From the NCBI GenBank assembly GCA_963737285.1, contig CAVTRT010000003.1:4526001-4590000 (forward strand): a DNA stretch of 64,000 nt, read 5' to 3'. The translations under genes were made by a program, and so were the position numbers. Shown in pieces: positions 27,434 through 36,473 of this stretch. This DNA comes from Trebonia sp963737285. GTDB taxonomy: Bacteria; Actinomycetota; Actinomycetes; Streptosporangiales; Streptosporangiaceae. Position 1 is the first letter of the stretch. Each line of letters starts with the position of its first letter. Under the pieces are notes generated by a model. That model did no database searches and was not told the DNA's origin. It saw nothing but the letters and a program-made list of their open reading frames with translations.

Positions 27434-28333
27434 TCAGCTTCCCGCCGACGCGCTGGCGGGCTGGACGCCGAAGTGCGTGTTCCCTGGGATGCCGGCGAAC
27501 CGGCTGTTCGCGTCACGGACAAGGGCGGCATCCATCTGCTTCGCCCCCCAGGCGGGGTTCGCGGCGATCTGCTCTGCCTGGGCAGCGGTGATCGCCATGT
27601 GCGCCGGCGGGTTGCTGTGGCCGTTCCAGGCCAGGCAGGTGGCCACTTCGATCTGGACGACGGTGCCGTTGCCATGGTCGACGTCGATCCCCAGCGACTG
27701 TATGCAGTTGTCGGAAATCCTGCCGGTCAGCACGGTCGCGCCGCTGGGCAGCGTGCTGCAGGTCCGCGTCATGTCCGAAGGGACCGCGCTGGTGCACGCA
27801 GCCGGATTAAGCGATCCCTTCTCTAGGGAGACCCGGATCATCCCGGGCCCGGACGCACCGTCCAGGTAGGTCTGCGCACCGAGACCATAGAAGGCGTAAT
27901 TGCTCGTCGCCCCGGGAGGCAGCAGCTTCAGCAGCTCGTCCAAAACGGCCGCGGAATCCGTCGGCGCCTTGGGACCCGGCGGCTGCGGAATGTAGCTGGC
28001 CGGCGAGCTCGCGGCGGTCAGGATCGCCGGCACGGGGACTGTGTTCGCGCCGCCGACGGGCGCGGTCTGCGTGCCGGGCCGGGTGGGGCTGGCGGACTTC
28101 GCCACCGCGCCCCGGTCCGCCGCGACAGGATGGCCACCGGCGATCGTCGGCACCACCGCTACCGCGGCGCCGACGAGGCCGGCCGCCGCGACAACAGCTG
28201 ACGCGATCTTCGCCGTGCGCGCGCGCCTGGCGCGCCCCCCCTTGGCCAGCACCTCCTGGGCCATGCCGTCAAGCGACGGCCTCGCCTGCGAGGACATCTC
28301 ATCTCTGAACATGGAATGCAACCTCTCGTCCAT
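27434..28333 (-). CDS. Membrane-anchored partner protein of SigE-type sigma factor
   Basis: 299 aa from ATG 28333 (GGAAGG, 5 nt). A cytoplasmic N-terminus of about 40 residues (MFRDEMSSQARPSLDGMAQE) precedes one membrane helix (KIASAVVAAAGLVGAAVAVV). A Pro/Thr-rich extracytoplasmic linker and a cysteine-containing domain follow (CTSAVPSDMTRTCSTLPSG, DNCIQSLGIDVD, CLAWNGHS). The topology is that of the membrane proteins encoded with SigE-family sigma factors, probably acting as anti-sigma or signal sensor. No zinc-binding ZAS motif is seen. Confidence 0.7.
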   Translation of the reverse strand: MDERLHSMFRDEMSSQARPSLDGMAQEVLAKGGRARRARTAKIASAVVAAAGLVGAAVAVVPTIAGGHPVAADRGAVAKSASPTRPGTQTAPVGGANTVPVPAILTAASSPASYIPQPPGPKAPTDSAAVLDELLKLLPPGATSNYAFYGLGAQTYLDGASGPGMIRVSLEKGSLNPAACTSAVPSDMTRTCSTLPSGATVLTGRISDNCIQSLGIDVDHGNGTVVQIEVATCLAWNGHSNPPAHMAITAAQAEQIAANPAWGAKQMDAALVRDANSRFAGIPGNTHFGVQPASASAGS

Positions 28334-28538
28334 CTAGGCCTTCCGTTCCTTGGGAGAGCGCGCGTTCTCTACTGGTATAGACGTGTCTTGCGGGGACGCC
28401 GGTAACAGCCATGCCTGACCGCGCTCATGAGGCGATGGCACGACGACCCCGCCACACCCGACCTGCTCCGCGAGCGTGCAGAGTTCCATAACTCTGCAAT
28501 AGCCTGTGACCTGCGATTTCGCCGATGACTCTTGGCGG
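28334..28538. other. Intergenic stretch
   Basis: Contains the presumed promoter of the leftward membrane-protein/sigma operon. The segment ACTGGTATAGACGTGTCTTG near 28370 may hold an ECF-type promoter, but no confident assignment is possible. Confidence 0.3.
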
Positions 28539-28805
28539 TTATGCGGCCCGCTGGTACTCGTGGATCAGGCCGCCGAGAACCTCGTGACGTCGTATCTGAG
28601 CCGACGCCACCTCTGTGACCGGCCTCGTGAAGCCGTCGCCTTCGTCGTCCGGTGGCCGCAGGCCCCCGGCCCGGTGGGGCGATGCCCGTTGTAGTGCGCG
28701 ACGTACTTATCCAGGACGGTCCTCAGATGCCGCGGCCCGGTGATCAGCATCCGGTCGGTGACCTCGGCCCGGACGGTCGGCACCCAGCGCTCCGCGTAGG
28801 CAGTC
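28539..28805 (-). pseudogene. IS481/IS3-type transposase 3' end
   Basis: The minus strand reads AERWVPTVRAEVTDRMLITG, HLRTVLDKYVAHYNGHRP and, after a one-base slip near 28675, LRPPDDEGDGFTRPV and RRHEVLGGLIHEYQRAA to a stop at 28539. This is the typical end of IS481-like integrase-core transposases. Only the last Glu of the DDE triad region remains. The upstream side is joined to an unrelated gene fragment near 28806. Confidence 0.75.
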
Positions 28806-29260
28806 ACGCAGTCAAGATCCAGGCTGTCGGGCGCCGGGCCACCGTAGGTTCTGCGGATGGCGAGCGTGTCCTGGTCGTGGGAGACGGACATGAGCCACTC
28901 GCCAGACGGACTCACGCTGAGCAGGGCTACGTCATCATCGATGTATTCGACGGCTAGGTTCTCACCGTCCCAGCGGCCCCACCGCACGGGCGCGCCGTCC
29001 TGTCCCTCGCCGATGCTCAGCCCCATCTGATTCGGGTCGGTCGTGTGCGGCTGATGATGGCTGCCTTCCGACCCGGCCATGGCGTCTGCTCGCGCGAGTA
29101 CCCGTCCGTCTGCCGCGCTGAGCACCAGCCACTTCTCGAAGAAGAAGTCCGAATCTGGATTCTCGCCAGGAAGTGGACCCGGAACGTGCGCCCACAGGAG
29201 CTTTCCGTCAGACGAGAAGCCGACCGACCCCCTTTTGGGGTAACAGTGATCCGGGCTTTT
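28806..29260 (-). pseudogene. Fragment of a WD-like/beta-propeller hypothetical protein
   Basis: About 150 residues: SSDGKLLWAHVPGPLPG, EKWLVLSAADGRVLARADAM, NQMGLSIGEGQDGAPVRWGR and LLSVSPSGEWLMSVSHDQDT. Alternating SPDG/SGE strand turns suggest propeller blades. Streptomyces-type relatives are conserved but uncharacterised. N-terminus and C-terminus are both missing, the latter cut by the transposase remnant. Confidence 0.5.
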
Positions 29261-29319
29261 CGCGAGTTCACGCGCTCTCAGCACTGAGCAGGGCGGCGCC
29301 GCGCTGGCCCTCTGCGTCG

Positions 29320-29520
29320 CTACACGCGACCTTTGATGATGGCGGCGATGAGTTCCTTGCTGCAGCCGACCGCACTGACGAGAGCACTGTAGGACCACCG
29401 GTCGGGGTCTTCTTCCCTGGCGCGGCGGATGAACGCGTCTCGCTGCTGCCGGTGGCGCACGCCTTCCGGCGAACTTGTTGGCCGCTGACCAGGATCCGCC
29501 GCGCGTTGCCGGGCCGTCAC
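29320..29520 (-). CDS. Small helix-turn-helix-like protein
   Basis: Up to 66 aa. The confident part is RDAFIRRAREEDPDRWSYSA then LVSAVGCSKELIAAIIKGRV, a two- or three-helix unit like the resolvase-type HTH found in small actinobacterial proteins. A GTG start near 29469 would give about 48 aa. It lies 300 bp inside the right island border, where excisionase-like genes are often found; that role is speculative. Confidence 0.45.
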   Translation of the reverse strand: MTARQRAADPGQRPTSSPEGVRHRQQRDAFIRRAREEDPDRWSYSALVSAVGCSKELIAAIIKGRV

Positions 29521-29828
29521 GCCCGCCCCAGAACTCGGCCGCGCGGCGGACCAGGGCAGGCGCAGCCATCAGCGCCGGAACGGCACAGCGCACGCGACAG
29601 CTCGGGACAAGCGGCAACCTGCAGCCACGAGCGACCGCAGCCCGGCGGAAGCTCAATACCCCCGCCCGTGCCCCAGAGGGTCCCGCGCCGGCTCACGGCA
29701 CCGCCTCAGCCGAAACACCGGTCACACCCAACTACTCATCGCGCCATGCAACCGATGCCGAGCAAAGTGGTCAGGTCAAGATCCCCACAATTCCCCACAG
29801 TCCTGGGGTAGCTCAGCAGGGAAAAGTT

Positions 29829-29872
29829 GGTGGTCAGGGGCGGGGTCGAACCGCCGACCTTCCGCTTTTCAG
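29829..29872 (-). repeat. tRNA-Phe 3' end, att copy (right)
   Basis: 44 bp identical to 2966-3009 and lying within the intact tRNA-Phe gene. It marks the tRNA-proximal junction of the putative island. GTGGGG-type direct repeats (minus strand) lie 30-50 bp inside the island. Confidence 0.85.
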
Positions 29873-29904
29873 GCGGACGCTCGTACCGACTGAGCTACCT
29901 GACC
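29831..29904 (-). tRNA. tRNA-Phe(GAA)
   Basis: 74 nt. Acceptor GGTCAGG/CCTGACC with discriminator A, D arm GCTC/GAGC, anticodon stem TCCGC/GCGGA with loop CTGAAAA (anticodon GAA), T arm GGCGG-TTCGACC-CCGCC. CC follows the discriminator, so CCA is partly encoded. It is the integration target of the island on its 3' side, which restored a complete gene. Confidence 0.95.
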
Positions 29905-29908
29905 TAAG

Positions 29909-29982
29909 CGGTCCTGACGGGACTTGAACCCGCGACCTCCACCTTGACAGGGTGGCGAGCACTCCAACTGCTCTACAGGACC
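29909..29982 (-). tRNA. tRNA-Asp(GTC)
   Basis: 74 nt. Acceptor GGTCCTG/CAGGACC, discriminator G, anticodon stem CCACC/GGTGG with loop CTGTCAA (anticodon GTC), T loop TTCAAGT. It lies 4 bp upstream of tRNA-Phe on the same strand, so the pair is co-transcribed, as is common in actinomycetes. Confidence 0.95.
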
Positions 29983-30029
29983 ATCTGGTGTCGGTGTAGG
30001 GCCTGCGCCCATCGACCTCACAGAGCATA

Positions 30030-30305
30030 TCACCGCTCTGGTTGTGCTTGCGGCGTTCCTTCTGCGGGCAAGACGGGCCTGCTCCTGCGGGGCGGCGGGG
30101 GGACGGTCTTGGCGGCCAGTGCACGGGCGACGGGGATCGTCACGACGTCGCCAGATGCTTTCCGAACCCCGAACGACACGTCGTCGGCCGTCTCCAGGAT
30201 GCCCAGGACGTCGGCGACCTCATCGGGCCCGCCGTCGGCCGCTGGACGGCGCCAGCGGACTACGACCCGGCTGCCCACATCTGCGGCACTGATCCGGATC
30301 TCCAT
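30030..30305 (-). CDS. Small conserved protein (acetyltransferase-associated N-terminal-like domain)
   Basis: About 91 aa from ATG 30305 (an upstream GTG at 30320 is possible). It reads MEIRISAADVGSRVVVRWRR, VADVLGILETADDVSFGVRK and GDVVTIPVARALAAKTVPPP. The same domain precedes GNAT acetyltransferase domains in actinobacteria and also occurs alone. It looks like a small SH3/Tudor-like beta barrel. Its function is unknown. It lies just upstream of the tRNA pair. Confidence 0.6.
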   Translation of the reverse strand: MEIRISAADVGSRVVVRWRRPAADGGPDEVADVLGILETADDVSFGVRKASGDVVTIPVARALAAKTVPPPPRRSRPVLPAEGTPQAQPER

Positions 30306-30386
30306 GCGGAAGTACACCACGCCTCCGAGGGGAAGAAGAGCACGAACTGGAAAGCTGCCCAGGGGTCGCCCTCGGCAGCTGCAAGC

Positions 30387-31010
30387 TCAGGTCTTGATAC
30401 CGTAGCCGCCCAGGGACGGCTCGAGCAGGTCAAACGCCCGGCGGGCGGCTTCCGCGAGCAGCTGGCAGATCTCGTCGCGCGACTGGCCGTCCAGGACCCG
30501 CTTCATGCCTTCCGCGAACAGTACCCGCAGAACCGACGCGAGTTGGGCCGCCACGATCCGCTGCTGCACGCCGTCCGCGCCGGTCTCGGCGGCGATAGCG
30601 TCGCCGAGCGCCTGCTCCCGCAAGTCGGCGATCTCCAGTCCCCGGCTGGCGAGCACGTGGCTGTTTCGGACCATCCGGGCAAACGTCACGGTAGGCACGC
30701 CGAGGGTAACGTCCCCGTTCGCGATCCGCTCCGCGTAGTCACGGCGGATCGCGGCGAGCAGGCTCTCGCCGGCCGCGCGCCCGGCAACAGCCTCAGCCAG
30801 GCTGTGGATGATCACCTCAGCCCGGTCGAAGACCAGGTCCTCCTTGCGCGGGAAGTAGTTCGTCACGGTCATCTTCGACACCGAGGCCGCATCGGCGACC
30901 TGGGAGATCGTCACCTCGTCAAAGCCCTGGGTGGCGAACATCTCCATCGCGATGCCGGAGATGGCCTGCCGGGCCTCCTGCTTCCGGCGCTCCCGCAGTC
31001 CTGTGGTCAC
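30387..31010 (-). CDS. TetR-family repressor
   Basis: 207 aa. The N-terminal HTH is intact (ISGIAMEMFATQGFDEVTIS, VADAASVSKMTVTNYFPRKE), with a C-terminal ligand-binding and dimerisation domain of usual length. It is divergent from the MFS pump gene and presumably represses it and itself through the palindrome at 31056-31071; release by a pump substrate is the standard model. Confidence 0.9.
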   Translation of the reverse strand: MTTGLRERRKQEARQAISGIAMEMFATQGFDEVTISQVADAASVSKMTVTNYFPRKEDLVFDRAEVIIHSLAEAVAGRAAGESLLAAIRRDYAERIANGDVTLGVPTVTFARMVRNSHVLASRGLEIADLREQALGDAIAAETGADGVQQRIVAAQLASVLRVLFAEGMKRVLDGQSRDEICQLLAEAARRAFDLLEPSLGGYGIKT

Positions 31011-31030
31011 GCTGTCATGCTAGCACAACA

Positions 31031-31071
31031 TTATGTCGGACCAATATCTATGTTTGACATAAACTTATGTC
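31031..31071. promoter_or_regulatory. TetR operator upstream of MFS gene
   Basis: Perfect inverted repeat GACATAA-AC-TTATGTC (31056-31071) plus a half-site TTATGTCGGA (31031-31040). It sits between the divergent TetR and MFS genes and overlaps a possible early ATG (31067), which favours the downstream start at 31118. Confidence 0.75.
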
Positions 31072-31117
31072 GAACCTATTGTTTCGTCATGACCACAGTG
31101 GAGAAGAGCACCAGATC

Positions 31118-32596
31118 ATGAGCACCGAACCTTCCTCGGCCCCCGACGCTCCCGGCATGCCGTCCTCCGGGCAGGCCCCGGTGGCGGACGGGAACGGCTG
31201 GCACGCGGTCGCCATCGTGCTCGTCGGCGCTTTCATGGCGCTGTTGGACACCACGATCGTCAACGTCGCGCTGCCGAGCATCCGCACCGGACTGCACGCC
31301 TCCTCGGCCAGCCTGGAATGGATCGTGTCCGGCTACGCGCTCTCCTACGGCCTGGCGCTGGTACCGGGGGGACGGGCCGGCGACCGCTTCGGCTCCAAGC
31401 GGTTGTTCCTGATCGGGCTCATCATTTTCACGCTGGCGAGCGTCGGCTGCGGCGTCTCCCAGACTCAGGCTCAGATCGTGGTGGCCCGCATCGTGCAAGG
31501 CCTCGGCGCCGGCCTGTTCTATCCGGCGATCAGCGCGACCATCCAGCACGCGTTCACCGGGGCTGCCAGGTCCAAGGCGTTTGGCGTGCTCGGCGCGGTC
31601 ATCGGGGTCTCCACCGCGATGGGCCCGCTGCTTGGCGGCCTGCTCATCGCCGCCGTCGGAGAAGGCGACGGCTGGCGCTTGGTGTTCGAGGTCAACCTGA
31701 TCATCGGCGCGATCGCGATCCCGCTGGCTGCCTGGCGCCTGCCTGGCGCGAAAAGCTCCACCCAGCGCGGCTTTGACCCAATTGGCCTCGGCCTGTTCAC
31801 CGGTGGCCTGCTGCTGCTCCTGGTTCCGCTGGTCCAGGGCCAGGAGAACGGCTGGCCCACCTGGACCTGGATCTGCTTCGGCTGCTGCCTGGTGGTATTC
31901 GCGTTGCTGGCCCGCTGGGAACTTGCCGTGGACGCGCGGGACGGCGACCCGCTGCTCAAGCCAGGGCTGATCCGCCAGGCCTCGTTCAGCGCGGGAGCGA
32001 TCTTCGCGCTCGTGTTCTTCGGCGGCTTCAGCAGCATCTTCTTCACGGTGTCGATCCTGTGGCAGGAAGGACTCGCCCACTCGGCGCTCGTGACGGGCCT
32101 GGTGATCGCGCCGTACTCAGTCGGCACCCTGGTCACCGCGGCGAACAGCGACAAGCTGTCTGCCCGGCTGGGCCGGCTCGTCCTGGTGCTGGGCTGCTCG
32201 CTACTGCTGATCGGCCTGGCCCTGGTCGTCCTGGTTATACACCTCATGCAGGCGGCCGTGGGCGGCTGGGACCTGACTGGGCCGCTGCTGCTGGCTGGCT
32301 GCGGCACTGGCATGACCATCGCACCGAACCAGGATTTCGTCCTCGCTACCGTGCCGTGGCGGGAAGCCGGGACGGCGGCCGGAATCCTCGGCACATCCCA
32401 GCGACTCGGCACCGCCATCGGCATCGCCGCCGTCGGCACCGTGCTCTTCGACACGCTGAAGTTCAGGCCAGGACCGCACGCGGTTGCCAGCGCTTACATC
32501 CACAGCGCTCAGCTAGCCCTGCTGGCGAATCTCGCATTCGTGTTCGTCGCCCTGGTTCTCGTGCTGGCGCTGCCCCGCGAGATACCCAACCGTTGA
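31118..32596 (+). CDS. MFS efflux transporter (DHA2, 14 TMS)
   Basis: 492 aa from ATG 31118. It shows the DHA2 motif LDTTIVNVALP in helix 1, the A-like motif GGRAGDRFGSKR between helices 2 and 3, the antiporter motif C-like LGAVIGVSTAMGPLLGGLL in helix 5, and 14 hydrophobic segments. It exports drugs or metabolites by proton antiport across the inner membrane. Control by the divergent TetR repressor is implied by the operator. No damage is visible. Confidence 0.9.
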   Translation: MSTEPSSAPDAPGMPSSGQAPVADGNGWHAVAIVLVGAFMALLDTTIVNVALPSIRTGLHASSASLEWIVSGYALSYGLALVPGGRAGDRFGSKRLFLIGLIIFTLASVGCGVSQTQAQIVVARIVQGLGAGLFYPAISATIQHAFTGAARSKAFGVLGAVIGVSTAMGPLLGGLLIAAVGEGDGWRLVFEVNLIIGAIAIPLAAWRLPGAKSSTQRGFDPIGLGLFTGGLLLLLVPLVQGQENGWPTWTWICFGCCLVVFALLARWELAVDARDGDPLLKPGLIRQASFSAGAIFALVFFGGFSSIFFTVSILWQEGLAHSALVTGLVIAPYSVGTLVTAANSDKLSARLGRLVLVLGCSLLLIGLALVVLVIHLMQAAVGGWDLTGPLLLAGCGTGMTIAPNQDFVLATVPWREAGTAAGILGTSQRLGTAIGIAAVGTVLFDTLKFRPGPHAVASAYIHSAQLALLANLAFVFVALVLVLALPREIPNR

Positions 32597-32684
32597 CTCC
32601 CCCGCCTTCATGCCGGCTGGGTAACGGGCATCGCGGCACCGGCGGGCGTGGCCGCGCGCAGGCGGCCACGCCGACCGGGATGGT

Positions 32685-33731
32685 TCAGAAGTCGTCGTCG
32701 AAGGCGACCTCGCCGGTGACGCCGACCTGGTAGGCGGAGACCCGGCGCTCGAAGAAGTTGGACAGCTCCTGGACATCCTGCAGGTCCATGAACGCCAGCG
32801 GGTTCCGCGAGCCGTACATCGGGTCGAGGCCGAGCTGGGCGAGCCGCCGGTCCGCGACGTGCTCCAGGTAGGCGCGCATGTCCGCCAGGGACAGGCCCGC
32901 CACGCCCTGGTCGAGCAGGTCCGCGGCGAATTGTGCCTCGCACTCGACGGCCTCGGCCAGCATCTCCCGAACCCGCCCGGCCAGCTGCTCGTCGAACAGC
33001 TCCGGTTCCTCGCGCCGCACGGCTGCCACGACGTCGAAGGCGAACGCCATGTGCATGGACTCGTCACGGAACACCCAGTTGGTGCCCGAGGCGAGTCCGT
33101 TGAGCAGGCCGCGGGAGCGCAGGAAGTAGACGTAGGCGAAGGCCCCGTAGAAGAACAGGCCCTCGATGCAGGCGGCGAAGCAGATCAGGTTGAGCAGGAA
33201 CGCCCGCCGGTCGGCGGCGGTCCGCAGCTCGCGCAGCTCGAAGAGCGAGTTGATCCACTTGAAGCAGAACTCGGCCTTGCGGGCGATTGAGGGGATGTTC
33301 TCCACGGCGGCGAACGCCGCCGCCCGCTCCTTGTCATCGGGCACGTAGGTGTCGAGCAAGGTGAGGTAGAACTGCACGTGGACGGCCTCCTCGAACAGCT
33401 GCCTTGACAGGTACAGCCGCCCTTCGGGGGAGTTCACGTGCTGGTACAGGTTGAGGACCAGGTTGTTGGCCACGATCGTGTCGCCGGTCGCGAAGAACGC
33501 GACGAGGCGGGACACCAGGTGCCGCTCGGCCGGGGACAGCTTCGGCAAGTCGGCCAGGTCGGAGTGCAGGTCCACCTCCTCGACCGTCCAGGTGTTCTTG
33601 ACCGCGTCGCGGAACCGGTCGTAGAACTCGGGATAGCGCATCGGCCGCAGCGTGAGGTCCATGCCCGGGTCGAGCAGCATGTGCCCGGTGGCCGTGCCCG
33701 GATGCGTCTCGGTCGTGGTGGTCACTGGCAT
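32685..33731 (-). CDS. nrdB: Ribonucleoside-diphosphate reductase beta subunit
   Basis: 348 aa. It houses the di-metal/tyrosyl-radical cofactor for class I ribonucleotide reduction. Metal-ligand segments are visible: LSPAERHLVSRLVAFFATGD, the EEAVHVQFY helix, CIEGLFFYGAFAYVY and FRDESMHMAFAFDV. The C-terminal tail (VAFDDDF) that docks to the alpha subunit is present. The ATG overlaps the end of nrdA by 10 bp, so the genes are co-translated under the same riboswitch. Length is normal. Confidence 0.93.
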   Translation of the reverse strand: MPVTTTTETHPGTATGHMLLDPGMDLTLRPMRYPEFYDRFRDAVKNTWTVEEVDLHSDLADLPKLSPAERHLVSRLVAFFATGDTIVANNLVLNLYQHVNSPEGRLYLSRQLFEEAVHVQFYLTLLDTYVPDDKERAAAFAAVENIPSIARKAEFCFKWINSLFELRELRTAADRRAFLLNLICFAACIEGLFFYGAFAYVYFLRSRGLLNGLASGTNWVFRDESMHMAFAFDVVAAVRREEPELFDEQLAGRVREMLAEAVECEAQFAADLLDQGVAGLSLADMRAYLEHVADRRLAQLGLDPMYGSRNPLAFMDLQDVQELSNFFERRVSAYQVGVTGEVAFDDDF

Positions 33732-36101
33732 GCCTCGCAGGTCTCTGGGTTCTCAAGGGAGCAAGCCACGGCAGCCTCCGGCGCCATTGCGGGCGCGACG
33801 GCGGTGACGGTGGCCTGCGCGATCCGGGTGGCGGGACGAGATCGCAGGTAGTAGGTGGTCTTGAGGCCGCTCTTCCACGCGTGCATGTACATCGACGACA
33901 GCTTGCCGATGGTCGGGGCGGCCATGAACAGGTTCAGCGACTGAGACTGGTCGATGAACGGCGCCCGCGCCGCGGCCACGTCGATCAGCGCCCGCTGCGG
34001 CAGCTCCCACGCGGTCCGGAACAGGTGCCTGACCTCGTCGGTCAGCGCGGTGACCTGCTGCACCGAGCCTTCGGCCCGCTTGATCGCCTCCCTGACCTGC
34101 TGCGTCCACAGCCCGCGCGCCTTCAGCTCGGTCACGAGCGCGGTATTGACCTGGAGGAACTCCCCGGACATGGTCTCCCGCTTGAACAGGTTCGACACCT
34201 GCGGCTCGATGCACTCATAGCACCCGGCGATGGACGCGATCGTGGCGGTCGGCGCGATGGCGATCAGCAGGGAGTTACGCAGCCCCGTCTCGGCGATCCG
34301 CTGCCGCAGTGCCGCCCACCGCTCGTGCTGCGTGACCTCGGCGCCCCACAGGTCCGGCTGAAGCTGGCCGGCGAAGGCACGGGACCGCTCGAACTCCGGA
34401 TGCGGGCCATTCTCGACGGCCAGCTCCGCGGAAACCTCGAGCGCGGTCAGGTAGATCTCCTCCGCGATCGCGGTGGACAGTTCCCGCGCCTGCGGCGCGT
34501 CGAACGGCAGCCGGAGCGCGAACAACACGTCCTGCAGGCCCATGACGCCAAGGCCGACCGGCCGCCAGCGCGGGTTCGACGCGGCGGCCTGCTCGCTGGG
34601 GTAGAAGGTCAGGTCGATGACCCGGTCAAGGAACGGCACCGCGGTGCGCACCGTGTCGCGGAGCCTGGCCCAGTCCACGGTCGCGGCCCCGTCCGCGCCG
34701 ACGGTGAGGTGACGGGCCAGGTTGACCGAGCCGAGGTTGCACACGGCGGTCTGGTCGTCGCTAGTCACCTCGGTGATCTCGGTGCACAAGTTCGACAGGT
34801 GCACAACGTTCCCGGCCTCGGCCGTCTGGTTGCACTTCGCGTTGCAGGCGTCCTTAAAAGTCATCCAGCCGTTGCCGGTCTGCGCCAGCGTGCGCATCAT
34901 CTTGGCGTACAGGTCTCGCGCCGGGACCTGGCGCACGTACCGGCCTTCTTCCTCGGCCTTCCGGTAGGCGGCGTCGAACTCAGCCCCCCACAGGTCGGTC
35001 AGCTCGGGAGCCTGGTCGGGGTCGATCAGCGACCACGGCTGGCTGGCCTCGACCCGGCGCATGAACTCGTCAGGCACCCAGTTGGCCACGTTCAGGTTGT
35101 GCGTCCGGCGGGCGTCCTCGCCGGTGTTGTCCCGCAGTTCGAGGAACTCCTCGATGTCCGGGTGCCAGGGCTCCAGGTACACGCAGGCGGCTCCCTTGCG
35201 GCGGCCGGCCCTGGTTCACCGCGGCGACCGAGGCGTCCAGCGTCTTGAGGAACGGCACGATCCCGTTGGACGCGCCGTTCGTGCCGCGGATCAGCGCGCC
35301 ACGCGACCGGACCCGCGACCAGCCAATGCCAATCCCCCCGGAGAACTTGCTCAGCCGGGCGACCTGCGCGTACCGCCGGTAGATCGAGTCCAGGTCATCG
35401 CACGGGGAGTCAACCAGGAAGCAGGACGACATCTGCGGGTGGCTGGTCCCCGAATTGAAAAGCGTCGGCGAGCTCGGCAGGTAGGCGAGGCAGGACATCA
35501 GCCGGTAGAACCCGATCGCCTCGGCGGGCGTCCGCGACAGTCCGCACGCAACGCGGAGCAGGAAGTACTGCGGCGTCTCGATGACCAGCCGGGTGGCTGG
35601 GTGGCGCAGCAGGTACCTGTCATAGACGGTCTTGATGCCGAAGTACTCGAACTCCCAGTCCGCGCTGTGCGCGACCGCGTCGTCGAGCTTGCGGGCGTTG
35701 TCCTTGACGAACGCCGCTGTCTGGTCGCCGATCAGCCCATCGGCGTGGCCTAGGCTGACCGCCTGGCTGAACGACGCGATGCCCTGCCCGCGCACTTCCT
35801 TGCCGATGTAGCCGGCCAGCAGCCGGGCAGCCAGCCGCGAGTACTGCGGCTCCTCGCCGGTCATCTCCGCCGCCGTCTGGATCGACAGCCGGTCTAGCTC
35901 GGCGGTGGTCGCCCCGTCGTACAGGCCGCTGATCGTCTTGGTCGCGACCCGCAGCGGGTCGACCTCATCCAGCCCGTCAGCGCAGCGCTCCACCGCGCGC
36001 ACGATCTTGTTCACGTCGACCGGCTCGGCGTCCCCGTTCCGCTTGCGGACGCGCATGCGTGCCTGCGGGTGTCCGGCAGGGCCGGAATCAGTGACCGTCA
36101 T
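33722..36101 (-). pseudogene. nrdA: Ribonucleoside-diphosphate reductase alpha subunit, one apparent frameshift
   Basis: The 5' frame (ATG 36101, GGAGAG) carries the ATP-cone (MRVRKRNGDAEPVDVNKIVR) and the first active-site cysteine in QMSSCFLVDSPCDD. The 3' frame carries VHLSNLCTEITE (radical cysteine and Glu), SLLIAIAPTATIAS and the redox tail CEACQ. They meet near 35200-35211: removing one C from a GGCCGGCC run restores NQGGRRKGAACVYLEPWH, exactly the family sequence. The gene converts ribonucleotides to deoxyribonucleotides. Because everything else is conserved, a base-calling error is more likely than a broken gene. It is controlled by a B12 riboswitch and probably NrdR. Confidence 0.9.
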
Positions 36102-36247
36102 AGCTCTCTCCTCGCGAACTCGTTCCCCAAGGCCCAGGACAGGCGGGCACGCGAGCAGCAAGCGGTCCGCCGCTACGCGGCGAGTCACCCGAGCCCGTCA
36201 GCCGTCCCGCGCGGCCGGAGCCGCCGCGCGCCTGATGGCGCACGGCG

Positions 36248-36432
36248 CGCTGGCAGGTCTTCGGACTCGCGGGCACAGCGCCTGGCTGGCGCCTCCTACT
36301 GGCCGTCGCTTCCCAGGCCGGGCCGGCCCAGTGCTGATCCCCGCCGCGCGCTCTCACGCGCATCCGGAGGACGGCTGTCGTTCCCACTCACCGCTGCGGG
36401 GCAGTCCCGGACTCACACCGGGTTCCCTCTTA
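36248..36432 (-). promoter_or_regulatory. Cobalamin riboswitch upstream of nrdAB
   Basis: On the minus strand the leader has the full B12 box pattern: AGAGGGAACCCGGTGTGAGT, CCGGGACTGCCCCGCAG, and the closing ACCTGCCAGCG after CCGCGAGTCCGAAG. It ends about 150 nt before the nrdA start. In Streptomyces the same arrangement shuts off class Ia reductase when B12 allows a class II NrdJ enzyme to work; I infer the same here. Confidence 0.88.
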
Positions 36433-36473
36433 CCTCCGCGGACCTGCAGGATCCGCGGAACCAGCTGCGAATG

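Larger units (their letters stand above)
2966..29872. mobile_element. Putative degraded genomic island in tRNA-Phe
   Basis: A perfect 44-bp direct repeat bounds the region (2966-3009 and 29829-29872). The right copy is the 3' half of a complete tRNA-Phe gene on the minus strand; the left copy has no tRNA 5' half. This is the expected product of site-specific integration into a tRNA 3' end. The 26.8 kb between is rich in fragments, insertion sequences and accessory genes. No intact integrase matched to this site is present, so the element is probably immobile. It could also be two or more accreted elements, because a tRNA-Gly 3' fragment and a second integrase remnant lie inside. Confidence 0.65.

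Noticed and set aside
31076..32080. Long minus-strand ORF inside the MFS gene
   Set aside because: It is Gln/Glu/Arg-rich antisense to clear membrane-protein coding sequence and matches nothing.
33881..35248. 455-codon plus-strand ORF over nrdA
   Set aside because: Antisense shadow of a strongly conserved gene; composition is His/Arg/Gly-rich.
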